Shown here in pieces: positions 1 through 9,407 of a stretch of DNA of 64,000 nucleotides (its first letter is position 1; every line of letters begins with the position of its first letter). The DNA is from Rhizobiales bacterium 63-22 (GTDB lineage: Bacteria > Pseudomonadota > Alphaproteobacteria > Rhizobiales > Rhizobiaceae). The DNA is taken from the NCBI GenBank assembly GCA_001898995.1, contig MKVZ01000019.1, positions 1-64,000 of the forward strand. The letters are read 5' to 3'. A model generated the notes under the pieces. It was not told the origin of the DNA, made no database searches, and saw only the letters and a list, made by a program, of their open reading frames with translations. A program made the translations under genes and the position numbers.

Positions 1-166
1 TCATCGCGCCGGTCTCCTTGTAATAGGCGCAGGACCACGGGAAGCTCTCGCTCTCCAGGCGGAAGCCGTTCCGCCCCGCCGCCTTCTCCAGCACCGACCA
101 CGCCGCCGCCGTCACAGCAACGCCGATCCCGTCGCCCGGGATCAAACCTATCGAATACGTCTTCAT
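1..166 (-). CDS. Tartrate/isopropylmalate dehydrogenase family protein (partial)
   Basis: Only the first 55 codons are inside the window; the rest runs off the left edge. The N-terminus reads MKTYSIGLIPGDGIG, the glycine-rich nucleotide-binding start of the beta-decarboxylating dehydrogenase family (isopropylmalate, isocitrate, tartrate). The MKTYSI opening resembles tartrate dehydrogenases (TtuC type), which oxidise tartrate or D-malate with NAD. It starts 13 bp after the aldehyde dehydrogenase stop, with GGAGGGA before the ATG, so it is the last visible gene of a five-gene minus-strand operon. Family is fairly sure; substrate is inferred. Confidence 0.75.
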   Translation of the reverse strand, partial: MKTYSIGLIPGDGIGVAVTAAAWSVLEKAAGRNGFRLESESFPWSCAYYKETGAM

Positions 167-179
167 GACGGGTCCCTCC

Positions 180-1643
180 TCAAAGGTCTATGAGCACGCT
201 TTTGGTCTTGCGATTGGCGAGATAGGCCTCGCGGCCCAGATCCTTGCCGATGCCGGAACTCTTGTAGCCGCCGGTCGGCAGGATGTGGTCGCGCGAGCGT
301 CCGTAGCGATTGATCCAGATCGTGCCGGCCTGCAACGCCTTCGCGACGCGCAGCGTGCGCGACAGGTCGCGGGTGAATAGGCCCGCAGCCAGACCGTAAG
401 TGGGATGATCGGCCAGCGCCAGCGCTTCCTCTTCCTCGCGGAAGGTCTGGATGGTCAGCACGGGGCCGAAAATCTCCTCCGTCACCGCCGGGGACTTTTC
501 ATCGACGCCGCGCAGCAGCGTCGGCTCGTAGAAATAGCCCTCCCGATCCATCGGCTTGCCGCCGGTGACGCATTCCGCGCCGAGGCTGGCCGCCTTCCGG
601 ACGATGCCGTCGATGCGCGCAAGCTGGCGTTCGGAGATGATCGGCGAATATTGCGAATTCTCGTCCCAGGTCGGGCCGGGCCTGATATCGGCCATGCGGC
701 GCGCGATGGCCTCGCTCAGCGCGTCGGCGATGCTCTCGTGTACGATGAGGCGCGAACCCGCCACGCAGGCCTGCCCGGCATTGGACAGGATGCTGCGCGC
801 CACGCAGGCGGCGGCTAGCTCCAGATCGGCGTCGGCGAACACCAGTTGCGGGCTTTTGCCGCCGAGTTCCAGCGTCATCGGCTTGATGCCGGTGCGGGCG
901 ATATTCGCCATGATCGCCGCGCCCGCCGCGGTCGAGCCGGTGAAGCTCACCTTGGAAACATCGGGATGGCGGGTGATCGCGTTGCCCGTGGTCGGGCCGT
1001 CGCCGAGAACGATGTTGATCAGCCCCGCCGGAATGCCGGCCTTCACGGCGAGCTCCGCCATGTAGAGCGTCGAGAAGGGCGTGATCTCCGACGGCTTGAG
1101 GACGACCGCATTGCCGGCTGCCAGCGCCGGACCGAGCTTCCATCCCGCCATGGAGATGGGGACGTTCCACGGCGTGATCGCGCCGACGACGCCGTAAGGC
1201 TCGCTGAGCGTCATGCCGAAGCTGCCGGTGCCGGTCGGCACGACATCGCTGCCTTCCTTGTCGGCGAATTCGGCGAAGAAACGTATCTGCTCGGCGGTGA
1301 CGGCGATATCGCCGTCGATGAGCTGCGCGATGGGCCGTGTCGAGGAAACGGCCTCAAGGCGTGCCAGCGTCACCGCCTCCTCCTGCATCAGATCGGCCCA
1401 GCGATGCATGGCATTGAGCCGCTCGCGCGGGCGCGCATCGGCCCAGCCGCTCGCCTTCTGCGCCTCTTTGGCCGTCGCCACGGCCCGGTCGACCATGGCG
1501 GCGTCCGCGACGGGGCAGTCGCCATACGCCTTGCCGTCGGAAGGGCGGCGCATTTCCAGCCCGCCACCGGCCTGCACGCGCTCGCCGCCGATGAAGTGAT
1601 AGAAAGGAAGTTCAAGCGCGTCGGGGTCGAAGCTTAAGGTCAT
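180..1643 (-). CDS. NAD(P)-dependent aldehyde dehydrogenase
   Basis: 487 residues, full length for the ALDH superfamily, which oxidises aldehydes to acids. The oxyanion-hole region ITPWN (Asn160), the general base in LELGGKSP (Glu259) and the nucleophile in GQACVAGSR (Cys293) are all present. SD GGGAG precedes the ATG. It lies between a cupin gene and a tartrate dehydrogenase-like gene in a minus-strand operon with a hydroxyacid reductase, so a semialdehyde or hydroxyaldehyde substrate is likely. The exact substrate cannot be read from sequence. Confidence 0.9.
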   Translation of the reverse strand: MTLSFDPDALELPFYHFIGGERVQAGGGLEMRRPSDGKAYGDCPVADAAMVDRAVATAKEAQKASGWADARPRERLNAMHRWADLMQEEAVTLARLEAVSSTRPIAQLIDGDIAVTAEQIRFFAEFADKEGSDVVPTGTGSFGMTLSEPYGVVGAITPWNVPISMAGWKLGPALAAGNAVVLKPSEITPFSTLYMAELAVKAGIPAGLINIVLGDGPTTGNAITRHPDVSKVSFTGSTAAGAAIMANIARTGIKPMTLELGGKSPQLVFADADLELAAACVARSILSNAGQACVAGSRLIVHESIADALSEAIARRMADIRPGPTWDENSQYSPIISERQLARIDGIVRKAASLGAECVTGGKPMDREGYFYEPTLLRGVDEKSPAVTEEIFGPVLTIQTFREEEEALALADHPTYGLAAGLFTRDLSRTLRVAKALQAGTIWINRYGRSRDHILPTGGYKSSGIGKDLGREAYLANRKTKSVLIDL

Positions 1644-1677
1644 GGCGGTCTCCCATCGTTTCCGGTCCGATGCTCTA

Positions 1678-2034
1678 TTATTCGTAGACGCAGAGATAAA
1701 TCTTGCGCACGGTCTCGATGGTGCGCCACACGCCGACGAAGCCGGGCTTCATGACAAAGCTGTCGCCCGCGCGGAAGGTCTGCGTCGCGCCGCCCTTTTC
1801 CTCGATCTCGACCAGGCCGGACAGGATATGGCAGAATTCGAGCGTCGTGCCCTTGATCGAATGGGTCTCGCCGGGAGTGGCTTCCCAGATGCCGGTCAGC
1901 ACCTTGTCGTCCTTGGACGCATCCTGCGGCCAGGTCTTGAAGGAGGGGTTGCCGGAAATGAGCCGGTCGGGCGTGGCCTGCGATTCCTTCGGCGCGAAGG
2001 CGGGATTGGGGTCGATGCGGATCAGAAGCGACAT
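1678..2034 (-). CDS. Cupin domain protein (Cupin_3/DUF861 type)
   Basis: 118 residues forming one small beta-barrel. The middle motif GTTLEFCHILSGLVEIEEKG and a later GDSFVMKPGFVGVW match the DUF861/EutQ-like cupins that often travel with sugar-acid or ureide catabolism genes. The usual metal-binding His/Glu set is incomplete, as is common in this subgroup. It sits 34 bp before the aldehyde dehydrogenase and 21 bp after the GhrA-like gene, in one operon. Its role (small-molecule binding or isomerisation) is not known. Confidence 0.8.
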   Translation of the reverse strand: MSLLIRIDPNPAFAPKESQATPDRLISGNPSFKTWPQDASKDDKVLTGIWEATPGETHSIKGTTLEFCHILSGLVEIEEKGGATQTFRAGDSFVMKPGFVGVWRTIETVRKIYLCVYE

Positions 2035-2055
2035 GGGTTTCTCTTTCCTTGGCGG

Positions 2056-2976
2056 TCAATAGCCGCGTGTGCGATCGACGAGGCCGATCAGGGCTTGCCC
2101 GGCGCGATGCCGGCGAAGATTTTCGATCACCGACAGCGCGGCGGTGCGCGGCTGGGTGACGGATGCGATATGCGGCGTGATCGCCACCTTGGGGTGCGAC
2201 CAGAGCGGATGTCCGGCCGGCAGCGGTTCGGGGTCGGTCACGTCCAGCATCGCTGCCGCGAGATGGCCGCGGTCGAGCGCGGCGATGAGAGCGTCCTGGT
2301 CGAGTTGCGGGCCGCGCCCGACATGCAGGAGCCGAGCGCCTTCAGGCAGCAGGGCGAACAGCCGGGCGTCGAGGATGCCGCGCGTCTCCTCCGTCAGCGG
2401 CAGCAGGCAGACGAGAATATCCGTGCGGCCGAGAAAGGCGGCAAGCCGGTCCGCGCCGTGAAAGCATTCGACGCCGTCGATCTGCTTGGGGCTGCGGCTC
2501 CATCCGGCGAGCGGGAAGCCGAACGGTTTCAGGCGCTCTATCGCCGCCTGCGCCAGCATACCGAGTCCCAGAAAGCCGATCCGGCGCTCACCCGCCTGCG
2601 CGACGGGAAGGGCGCGCCATTCCTGCTCCGCCTGCTGCCGGCGATAGGCGATCGCCTCGCGGTGCAGCGTCAGCACGCCCAGCGTCACATATTCCTGCAT
2701 CATGCGGATGATACCGTCCTCGACCATGCGCACGAGCTTCACATGCGGCGGCAGGCTGGCGCTGAACTGGTCGACGCCGGCCCCGGTGGAGAACAGCACT
2801 TCCAGATTGCGGTAGCGGGCGAGGTCTTCGGGCGCGGTCCAGGTGATGAGATAGCGGATCGTAGCCGGGTCGAAGTCTTCGCCCGCCTCGTGGAAGGCCA
2901 TGTCCGGCAGTTCCCGCGCGAAGGCCTCGCGAAAGATCGTGCCGCGCGCCGCATCGGAATTGAACAGAAAAGCCAT
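2056..2976 (-). CDS. Glyoxylate/hydroxypyruvate reductase A-like 2-hydroxyacid dehydrogenase
   Basis: 306 residues, the GhrA length. The Rossmann motif [11 protein letters not shown] lies near residue 130. The catalytic segments follow in order: HVGRGPQLD (Arg), [10 protein letters not shown] (Glu) and ITPHIAS (His). GhrA enzymes reduce glyoxylate and hydroxypyruvate with NAD(P)H in the cytoplasm. It lies in the operon between the M20 hydrolase and the cupin, which supports a 2-oxo/2-hydroxyacid pathway with the neighbouring aldehyde and tartrate-type dehydrogenases. Confidence 0.88.
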   Translation of the reverse strand: MAFLFNSDAARGTIFREAFARELPDMAFHEAGEDFDPATIRYLITWTAPEDLARYRNLEVLFSTGAGVDQFSASLPPHVKLVRMVEDGIIRMMQEYVTLGVLTLHREAIAYRRQQAEQEWRALPVAQAGERRIGFLGLGMLAQAAIERLKPFGFPLAGWSRSPKQIDGVECFHGADRLAAFLGRTDILVCLLPLTEETRGILDARLFALLPEGARLLHVGRGPQLDQDALIAALDRGHLAAAMLDVTDPEPLPAGHPLWSHPKVAITPHIASVTQPRTAALSVIENLRRHRAGQALIGLVDRTRGY

Positions 2977-3010
2977 GGCGTTATCCGCTTTCTACTGCAA
3001 TTTCAGTCGC

Positions 3011-4135
3011 TTATGCGCTCAACCGGGCGCACAGCGCCGCGATCATCGCCTGACATGCGGCGAGTTCGCCCGTTTCGATATATTCGTCGGGGCGGTGAGC
3101 GCGGCCGATATCGCCCGGTCCGCAGATGATGGCGTCGATGCCGGCCTGCTGGTAAAGCCCCGCCTCGGTGCCGTAGCTGACGGCGGCAAGCGGCTCCTGC
3201 CCGGTGATGTCACGGGCGAGGCCGGCAAGCGCGTTGTCGGCGGGGAGCGACAGGGCGGGATAGGCGCTCAATTCGTGCCAGACCACCTCGAAACCGCGCT
3301 CGCGCTGGGCGAAAAGTTCCCGCTTCACCGGTTCGAGCAGGGCTGCGGGCGAGACGCCGGAAATGGCGCGCACCTCGATGTCGGCGGTGCAGCGGTCGGG
3401 AATGATGTTTACCGCCTGACCGCCGGAAACCACGCCGAATTGCAGCGAGGAATAGGGCGGCTCGAAATTGGTGTCGAAGGGTCCCCGCGCCAGCGACCGG
3501 CCGTATTCGACCGACCGGGCGATGACCTCCGCCATGGCGTGTACGGCGTTCAGGCCGAGATCGGGCCGCGAGGAATGGCCCGACCGTCCGACGATTTCGA
3601 GCCGCGCGGCGGCCTTGCCCTTGTGCGCGCGCACGGCCTGCATCCGGCTCGGCTCGCCGATGATCGCACCGAGCGGCTTGGCGCAAAGTCCGGGAAGTGC
3701 GGCGAGAAGATGCGGCACGCCCCGGCAGCCGGCTTCCTCGTCATAGGAGAAGGCGAGATGGATGGGCCGCTTCAGTCCGCCGCCGGCAAGGCCGGGCAGG
3801 GCGGCCAGCGCGCAGGCGAGGAAACCCTTCATGTCGGTGGTGCCGCGCCCGTAGAGCCGTTCGCCGTCGCGGCGCAGCGTGAAGGGATCGGCGGTCCATT
3901 CGGGTTCGCCGGCGGGAACCACGTCCATATGGCCGGACAGGATGTAGCCCGGCACGTCGCGCGGGCCGGCGGTGATGAACAGGTTGGAGCGGTCGCCCTC
4001 CGGGCCGGGCAGGATGCGGACCTCGGCGCCCGCCTGCCGCGCAAAGGCGGCGATCCATTCGACGATGGGGCCGTTGGCTGTTCCGACGACGGAAGGAAAC
4101 CCGATCAGCGCCGCGAGGATGTCTTCGACTTGCAT
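3011..4135 (-). CDS. Acetylornithine deacetylase-like M20 metallopeptidase
   Basis: 374 residues of the ArgE/DapE (M20) family, which hydrolyses N-acyl amino acids with two bound zinc ions. Metal-binding and catalytic segments are visible: SGHMDVVPAG, GRGTTDMKGF, SYDEEAGCRG, then a GHSSRPD dimerisation-domain motif and a late CGPGDIGRAHRPDEY segment carrying the last His ligand. It is the first gene of the minus-strand operon. In this catabolic context it may deacylate an N-acyl amino acid rather than make arginine. Confidence 0.87.
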   Translation of the reverse strand: MQVEDILAALIGFPSVVGTANGPIVEWIAAFARQAGAEVRILPGPEGDRSNLFITAGPRDVPGYILSGHMDVVPAGEPEWTADPFTLRRDGERLYGRGTTDMKGFLACALAALPGLAGGGLKRPIHLAFSYDEEAGCRGVPHLLAALPGLCAKPLGAIIGEPSRMQAVRAHKGKAAARLEIVGRSGHSSRPDLGLNAVHAMAEVIARSVEYGRSLARGPFDTNFEPPYSSLQFGVVSGGQAVNIIPDRCTADIEVRAISGVSPAALLEPVKRELFAQRERGFEVVWHELSAYPALSLPADNALAGLARDITGQEPLAAVSYGTEAGLYQQAGIDAIICGPGDIGRAHRPDEYIETGELAACQAMIAALCARLSA

Positions 4136-4364
4136 GGATGCCGTACCGTAAGTGCGATTGCCAGACCGGAACAGGATAACGCCGTGCGCGAGCGTTCCGT
4201 GCCGAAAGCGCCGCTGCTTTGGACGAAGATTGTGAAAGCGGGCGCGGAAGAAGCGTATCCTGCCGCGCCCGGCATGGGAGGATGCGGCAAAATATCGGCA
4301 GCGGTTATATTGAATGCAGCGGAGCAGTTGATAAAGAAAGACCTGAGGAGGACGGACGGCTGAA

Positions 4365-5243
4365 ATGCGGAAATCGGTGCGCCTGCAATCGTTCGAACTG
4401 ATCGCGCGGGATATAGCGGAGGTGGATGTCGGCCAGCTTCATGCGTTATCCTTGTCTGTCGGCTGGCCGCACCGGCCGAAGGACTGGGACCTGCTGCTGA
4501 AGGTTGGAAAGGGCCTCGCCGCCGTGGACGGTATCGGCCGGGTGTTCGGCTCGGCCATGTGGTTTCCCCATGGCGACGATTTCGCCACCCTCGGCATGGT
4601 CATCACCACGCCCCGCACCCAGGCGCAGGGCAATGGCCGCTGGCTGATGGAACAGGTTTTCGACCGCTGCGGTTCGCGCAATCTCAGCCTCAATTCCACC
4701 CGTGCGGCTTATAAGCTCTATCTCTCGCTGGACTTCGTGAAGGAGGCCACCGTCAGCCAATGGCAAGGCGAGGTGGCGGATATGCTGCCGGTGCGTCCCG
4801 CCGCAGAAGGTGAGCTCATCGAACTCGACCCCGCCGATCTCGATGCCATCGCCGCACTGGATGCGGTGGCCTTCGGCACCGACCGCTCGGACCTCCTCAG
4901 GCTGATCTGCCGTCAGGCGACGCTCTACGGCATTCAGCGGAATGGCGCATTGGTCGGCTATTCCTGCTGTCGCGAATTCGGCCGGGGACATGTGATCGGC
5001 CCTGTCGTCGCCATGAACGATCACGACGCCGTTTGCCTGACGGCAGTCCATCTGGAAAGTCTCAAAGGGCGGTTCGCGCGTGTGGATACGCGAGAGAAGG
5101 GCGGCGTTTTCGCCAGTTTCCTGATGGAAAGCGGTCTGCGTCTGTTCGGCACCGTGACGACCATGTCCAGAGGACGTCCGTTTCTCGACCGGCGGCAGGA
5201 TCGGCCATGGGTCTACGGGCTGGCTGCCCATGCGTGGAGCTGA
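4365..5243 (+). CDS. GNAT family N-acetyltransferase, two-domain
   Basis: 292 residues. Residues about 20-130 form a GNAT domain with the acetyl-CoA loop RTQAQGNGRWL. The C-terminal half (about 150-290) resembles the YitH-type Acetyltransf_18 domain that follows such GNAT domains. It is divergent from the M20 gene, with a GAGGAGG tract upstream of the ATG. The acceptor substrate is unknown. A GntR gene converges on its 3' end. Confidence 0.8.
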   Translation: MRKSVRLQSFELIARDIAEVDVGQLHALSLSVGWPHRPKDWDLLLKVGKGLAAVDGIGRVFGSAMWFPHGDDFATLGMVITTPRTQAQGNGRWLMEQVFDRCGSRNLSLNSTRAAYKLYLSLDFVKEATVSQWQGEVADMLPVRPAAEGELIELDPADLDAIAALDAVAFGTDRSDLLRLICRQATLYGIQRNGALVGYSCCREFGRGHVIGPVVAMNDHDAVCLTAVHLESLKGRFARVDTREKGGVFASFLMESGLRLFGTVTTMSRGRPFLDRRQDRPWVYGLAAHAWS

Positions 5244-5285
5244 CGGCGCCCACCGCCGCTCAGGCGGAAAGCCGGGCCGGCCGGT

Positions 5286-5969
5286 TCATGAATCCAGCAG
5301 CCGCTCCGCGATGGCCGCGGCAGCGGCGACATGCGACTGGCATGCCTCGGCGGCCGCTTCCGGCTGATTGCCTTCGATCGCTTCGAATATCTTTCGGATT
5401 TGCGCCGGGCCCGAAACCGTCCGGTTGGTGGTTGAGAGCGTCATGACGCGCAGGCGGGAAATCCGGCTGTTCAGGCGGCTGACGATATCCCACGCAATGT
5501 TATGACCGCTCGCCCTGAAAATGATGGCGTAGAATTCCGTTGTGGCATCCAGTATTCCGGGCGGAGAGCTTTTCCTCGAAACCCGGTCCAGCTCGTCCAT
5601 CGCCGCGCGCAGCTTCTTCTTGACGGCCTCGTCGGCGACGCGGGCGCAGTCGCTGACCGCCTTCGCTTCCAGAGAGGCGCGGATCTCGTAGATCTGCCGC
5701 GCATCGTTCCAGCTCAGCCGCGCGACGATGGGCCCCTGCTTGGGTAGCATCTCGACCAGCCCCTCCGCTTCGAGATGCCGTATCACCTCGCGGATGACGG
5801 AGCGCGAAACACCGAGCTGATCGCACAGCGTCCGCTCCACAAGCCGCACCCCCGGCTCGAACAGTCCGCTGATAATGGCGCGCCGCAGGCGCTCCAGTGC
5901 GATCTCCCGCAAGGTCGCCGGAGGGGTCTCGATGCGGAGCGCCGCAAGACTCGCTTCATTCTTCGTCAT
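5286..5969 (-). CDS. GntR family transcriptional regulator (FCD)
   Basis: 227 residues. An N-terminal winged helix (about 15-80; motif LREIALERLRRAIISG and LCDQLGVSRSVIREVIRHL) is followed by an all-helical FCD ligand-binding domain. The frame stays open far upstream, but MTKNEASLAALRIET is the natural N-terminus of this family. It is divergent from the DUF1185-led catabolic operon, and a perfect TGGTATACCA palindrome lies between them, so it probably controls that operon and itself. Confidence 0.9.
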   Translation of the reverse strand: MTKNEASLAALRIETPPATLREIALERLRRAIISGLFEPGVRLVERTLCDQLGVSRSVIREVIRHLEAEGLVEMLPKQGPIVARLSWNDARQIYEIRASLEAKAVSDCARVADEAVKKKLRAAMDELDRVSRKSSPPGILDATTEFYAIIFRASGHNIAWDIVSRLNSRISRLRVMTLSTTNRTVSGPAQIRKIFEAIEGNQPEAAAEACQSHVAAAAAIAERLLDS

Positions 5970-6025
5970 GCTTCTTCGTATAGCTGCAAAAAAATTCACG
6001 TGCAAGCGCTTGACATGTGATAAGA

Positions 6026-6035
6026 TGGTATACCA
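6026..6035. promoter_or_regulatory. Palindromic operator for the divergent GntR gene
   Basis: TGGTATACCA is a perfect 10-bp palindrome in the 99-bp gap between the GntR gene and the DUF1185 gene. It fits the TnGTnnnACnA style of half-sites used by FCD-type GntR proteins. A TTGACA hexamer lies just upstream (6010-6015), so bound protein could block a promoter reading right. The assignment is inferred from position and symmetry. Confidence 0.5.
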
Positions 6036-6068
6036 ACATACAGCCAATCTGATGAACAGGAGGCTGGC

Positions 6069-6671
6069 ATGGCGCCGACAATTCGCAAGACGCTCTTGCA
6101 GGTGGAGACAACGCTGATCGAGGGCGGCAGGCAGGCGCCGGCTCCTCTCAAGCTGATCGCGGCCATCGCCGTCGTGAAGAACCCGTGGGCGGGCCGCGGT
6201 TTCGTCGCCGACCTCAAGCCCGAAATCCATGACGTGGCGCCTGTGCTCGGCGAGCTTCTGACGAAGATGATCATCGAAACCGCGGGTTCGGGTGCTGTGG
6301 TCGAAGGTTACGGAAAATCCGCCGTCGTCGGTCTCGACGGTGAGATCGAGCATGCCTCGGCGCTGATTCACACGCTGCGTTTCGGCAATCATTACCGTTC
6401 CGCCGTGGGCGCGAAATCCTATCTGGCTTTCTGCAACACGCGCGGCCCGGCCAATGCGCCGATCATGATCCCGCTGATGGACAAGAACGACGAAGGCCGC
6501 CGTTCGCATTACCTGACGATCCAGTGCGCGGTTCCCGATGCGCCGGCCGCCGACGAGATCGTCGTCGCGCTTGGCGCTTCCATCGGCGGGCGGCCGCATC
6601 ACCGTATCGGCGACCGTTATCAGGACCTCAAAGAGCTGGGCAATGATGTCAACAATCCCGCAGCGGTCTAG
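6069..6671 (+). CDS. Amino acid synthesis family protein (DUF1185)
   Basis: 200 residues, matching the DUF1185/AA_synth family: IRKTLLQVE at the start, AAIAVVKNPWAGRG, a central SALIHTLRFGNHYR and a C-terminal IGGRPHHRIGDRY. The family's biochemical role is not established; members often sit with luciferase-like monooxygenases and ABC importers, as here. SD AGGAGG lies just before the ATG. It is the first gene of the plus-strand operon that runs to about 15 kb. Confidence 0.85.
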   Translation: MAPTIRKTLLQVETTLIEGGRQAPAPLKLIAAIAVVKNPWAGRGFVADLKPEIHDVAPVLGELLTKMIIETAGSGAVVEGYGKSAVVGLDGEIEHASALIHTLRFGNHYRSAVGAKSYLAFCNTRGPANAPIMIPLMDKNDEGRRSHYLTIQCAVPDAPAADEIVVALGASIGGRPHHRIGDRYQDLKELGNDVNNPAAV

Positions 6672-7452
6672 GACGCCGTCGGGCGCCGCCTATATCGACC
6701 TTGGCCGGGGAGACGAGACGGTGGTGCTCGTCCATGGCGTGGGCATGCGGATCGAGGCATGGGCGCCGCAGATCGCGCGGCTTGCGCGCGACAGGCGCGT
6801 CATCGCGCTCGATCTTCCCGGCCATGGCGAATCCGCCCCGCTGGACGGGCAGCCGGACCTGCCCCGTTTCGTGGAGTGGTTCGGCCGGACGCTCGACGAA
6901 CTGGAAACCGGACCGGTGAATGTAGCAGGGCATTCCATGGGCGCGCTGATCGCCACCGGCGCCGTGGCCACCGCGCCGCGCAAGATAAAGCGGGTGGCGC
7001 TGCTCAACGGCGTGCACCGCCGCAGTCCCGAGGCACGGCTGGCGGTCGAGGCGCGGGCGGACGAAATCGGCTCTGGCCGGTTCGACCGCGAGGCGCCGCT
7101 GGAGCGGTGGTTCTCGGACGAGGAACGTCACGGCGAAGCCTGCCGGCTTGTCCATGACCTTCTCCAGATGGTGGACCCCGCCGGCTACGCGGCCGCCTAC
7201 AAGGCTTTTGCGACGGGCGATTCCGTCTATTCGGACTGCTGGCCGCAGGTGACATGCCCAGCGCTGTTCCTGACGGGCGACGGAGACCCGAATTCCACGC
7301 CGGAAATGGCGCGAGAAATGGCCGCCGCGGCCCCCCATGGCGAAGCCGTCATCATCGAGGGCCATCGCCATATGGTGAACCTGACCGCGCCGGATGCGGT
7401 GAACCGGGCGCTTGAAGACTGGCTCGGCCGGGAGGTGCGCGATGACGCTTGA
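6643..7452 (+). CDS. Alpha/beta hydrolase
   Basis: About 269 residues. The alpha/beta fold signatures are present: VLVHGVGM (oxyanion), nucleophile elbow VAGHSMGAL (Ser), acid in TGDGDPN (Asp) and EGHRHMVN (His). An earlier in-frame start exists, but ATG 6643 (or the next codon) gives a normal N-terminus and a 29-bp overlap with DUF1185, suggesting translational coupling. Probably an esterase, amidase or C-C hydrolase in the monooxygenase pathway; substrate unknown. Confidence 0.87.
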   Translation: MMSTIPQRSRTPSGAAYIDLGRGDETVVLVHGVGMRIEAWAPQIARLARDRRVIALDLPGHGESAPLDGQPDLPRFVEWFGRTLDELETGPVNVAGHSMGALIATGAVATAPRKIKRVALLNGVHRRSPEARLAVEARADEIGSGRFDREAPLERWFSDEERHGEACRLVHDLLQMVDPAGYAAAYKAFATGDSVYSDCWPQVTCPALFLTGDGDPNSTPEMAREMAAAAPHGEAVIIEGHRHMVNLTAPDAVNRALEDWLGREVRDDA

Positions 7453-8359
7453 TCCAAGGGCCTTGCGCGACGCCTTCGGCGCGTTCCTGACCGGCGTGAC
7501 CGTCGTCACGGCTTTCGGCGAGGACGGCGCTCCGCTCGGCTTCACCGCCAACAGTTTCACCAGCGTGTCGCTCGATCCGCCGCTTCTGCTCGTCTGTCTG
7601 GCGAAGACCTCGCGCAACTATGCTGCGCTGACGGGCGCGAAGGGTTTCGGCGTCAACATTCTCTCCGAAAGGCAGAAGGACATTTCGAACACCTTCGCCC
7701 GTCCGGTCGAGGACCGCTTCGCCGCCGTGGACTGGCGGAAGGGACCTTTCGGCGCACCGGTCTTTGCCGGCGTGGCGGCGTGGTTCGACTGCGCCATGCA
7801 CGAGCAGGTCGATGCCGGCGATCATGTCATTCTGATCGGCAGGGTCGAGGCCTTCGAAAACAGCGGGAATACCGGTCTCGGCTATGCCCGTGGCGGATAT
7901 TTCACGCCGGCGCTGGCCGAGAAGAAGCTTCTCGCCAATGCGGATATCCTGCTCGGCGCGGTGGCCGAGCGCGACGGCAACCTGCTCTTCCTCGACGACG
8001 GCAAGGGCGGCTGGACCTTGCCCTTCGTTGCCAAGACGGAGGATGACGGCTTCGACGCGCTGGAACGGCATGTCAGGGCGCTGACCGGCCTCAGCCTGCA
8101 AACCGGCCTGCTCTATTCCGTCTACGAGGATACCGGAAGCGGCCGGCAGCATGTGGTCTATCGCGCGCGGCTGGGCGAAGGCGAACCGGAAATCGGCAGG
8201 TTCTTCCCCGTTCAGGCGCCGCCGCTGGACCGTATAGCGGATTCGGCGGTGCGCGATATCGTCAGGCGCTATGCGCAGGAAAGCACGCTCGGCAATTTCG
8301 GCGTTTATTTCGGAAATCAGGAAAAGGGCCGTGTGCATGCCGTGGCCGCAAAGGATTGA
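7442..8359 (+). CDS. Flavin reductase domain fused to a Nudix-like domain
   Basis: 305 residues. The first about 160 residues are a flavin reductase-like split barrel (FMN binding): FGAFLTGVTVVTAFG, GFTANSFTSVSLDPP and a GGYFTP end. The remaining about 140 residues look like a degenerate Nudix fold, with a WTLPFVAKTEDDGFDALERH stretch where the Nudix box should be and without its REUXEE residues. It should supply reduced flavin to the LLM monooxygenase encoded 3 bp downstream. The ATG chosen overlaps the hydrolase end by 11 bp. Confidence 0.85.
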   Translation: MTLDPRALRDAFGAFLTGVTVVTAFGEDGAPLGFTANSFTSVSLDPPLLLVCLAKTSRNYAALTGAKGFGVNILSERQKDISNTFARPVEDRFAAVDWRKGPFGAPVFAGVAAWFDCAMHEQVDAGDHVILIGRVEAFENSGNTGLGYARGGYFTPALAEKKLLANADILLGAVAERDGNLLFLDDGKGGWTLPFVAKTEDDGFDALERHVRALTGLSLQTGLLYSVYEDTGSGRQHVVYRARLGEGEPEIGRFFPVQAPPLDRIADSAVRDIVRRYAQESTLGNFGVYFGNQEKGRVHAVAAKD

Positions 8360-8362
8360 ATT

Positions 8363-9400
8363 ATGAAATTCTCGCTATTCGTTCATATGGAACGGCTGGA
8401 TGCCAGCCAGAGCCACAGGCAGCTTTACGAGGAATTCGTCCGGCTGTGCGAAATCGCCGACAGGGGCGGCATGCACGCGATCTGGACCGGCGAGCATCAT
8501 GCGATGGACTTCACCATCGCGCCGAACCCGTTCGTGAACATCGCCGATCTGGCGCGGCGCACGAAAAACGTCCGGCTCGGCACCGGAACCGTGATCGCGC
8601 CGTTCTGGCACCCGATCAAGCTGGCCGGCGAGGCCGCGATGACCGACATCATCAGCGACGGCCGCCTCGATGTCGGCATCGCGCGCGGCGCCTACAGCTT
8701 CGAATACGAACGCCTTTTCCCCGGCCTCGACGCATGGGGCGCCGGGCAGCGCATGCGCGAGCTGATCCCGGCCGTGAAAGGCGTATGGGCAGGCGATTAC
8801 GCGCATGACGGCGAATTCTGGAAATTTCCCTCTACCACGTCCGCGCCCAAGCCGCTCCAGCAGCCGCATCCGCCGATCTGGGTGGCGGCGCGCGATCCCA
8901 ACAGCCACGAATTCGCCGTCGCCAACGGCTGCAACGTGCAGGTGACGCCGCTGTGGAACGGCGATTCCGAGATCCGCGGCCTGATGAACCGCTTCAACGA
9001 GGCCTGCGGAAAATCCCCGGATGTTCCGCGTCCGAAGATCATGCTGCTGCTGCACACCTATGTCGGCTCCGATGCCGCCGATGTGGAGCGGGCCACGCAT
9101 GAGATCAGCGTCTACTACAATTATTTCTTCGCATGGTTCAAGAATGAGCGCCCGATCCATCAGGGCCTCATCCAGCGCCTGACCGAGGAGGAAGTGGCCG
9201 CCAACGTGAACCTGTCGCCGGAGGTGATGCGGACCAATCTGCCGATCGGAACCGCCGACGAGGTCATCGCGCGCCTGAAGCAATACGAGGCGCTCGGCTA
9301 TGACGAATATTCGCTCTGGATCGACACGGGCATGAGTTTTGAGAGGAAGAAGGCTTCGCTGGAGCGATTCATCGCCGATGTGATGCCGGCATTCCGGTGA
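8363..9400 (+). CDS. LLM class flavin-dependent monooxygenase
   Basis: 345 residues of the bacterial luciferase-like superfamily (TIM barrel, FMNH2-dependent). Family landmarks are the N-terminal MKFSLFVHMER, GEHHAMDFTIAPNP, RLGTGTVIAPFWHPIKLAGE and RLDVGIARGAY. These enzymes insert oxygen next to N, S or carbonyl groups. The flavin reductase lies immediately upstream and an aldehyde dehydrogenase downstream, consistent with oxidative cleavage giving an aldehyde that is then oxidised. Confidence 0.9.
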   Translation: MKFSLFVHMERLDASQSHRQLYEEFVRLCEIADRGGMHAIWTGEHHAMDFTIAPNPFVNIADLARRTKNVRLGTGTVIAPFWHPIKLAGEAAMTDIISDGRLDVGIARGAYSFEYERLFPGLDAWGAGQRMRELIPAVKGVWAGDYAHDGEFWKFPSTTSAPKPLQQPHPPIWVAARDPNSHEFAVANGCNVQVTPLWNGDSEIRGLMNRFNEACGKSPDVPRPKIMLLLHTYVGSDAADVERATHEISVYYNYFFAWFKNERPIHQGLIQRLTEEEVAANVNLSPEVMRTNLPIGTADEVIARLKQYEALGYDEYSLWIDTGMSFERKKASLERFIADVMPAFR

Positions 9401-9407
9401 GGTGATC

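Noticed and set aside
180..818. Frameshift in the first aldehyde dehydrogenase, suggested by long overlapping frames
   Set aside because: The 487-residue frame is unbroken with all catalytic residues, and the overlapping frames have no domain content.
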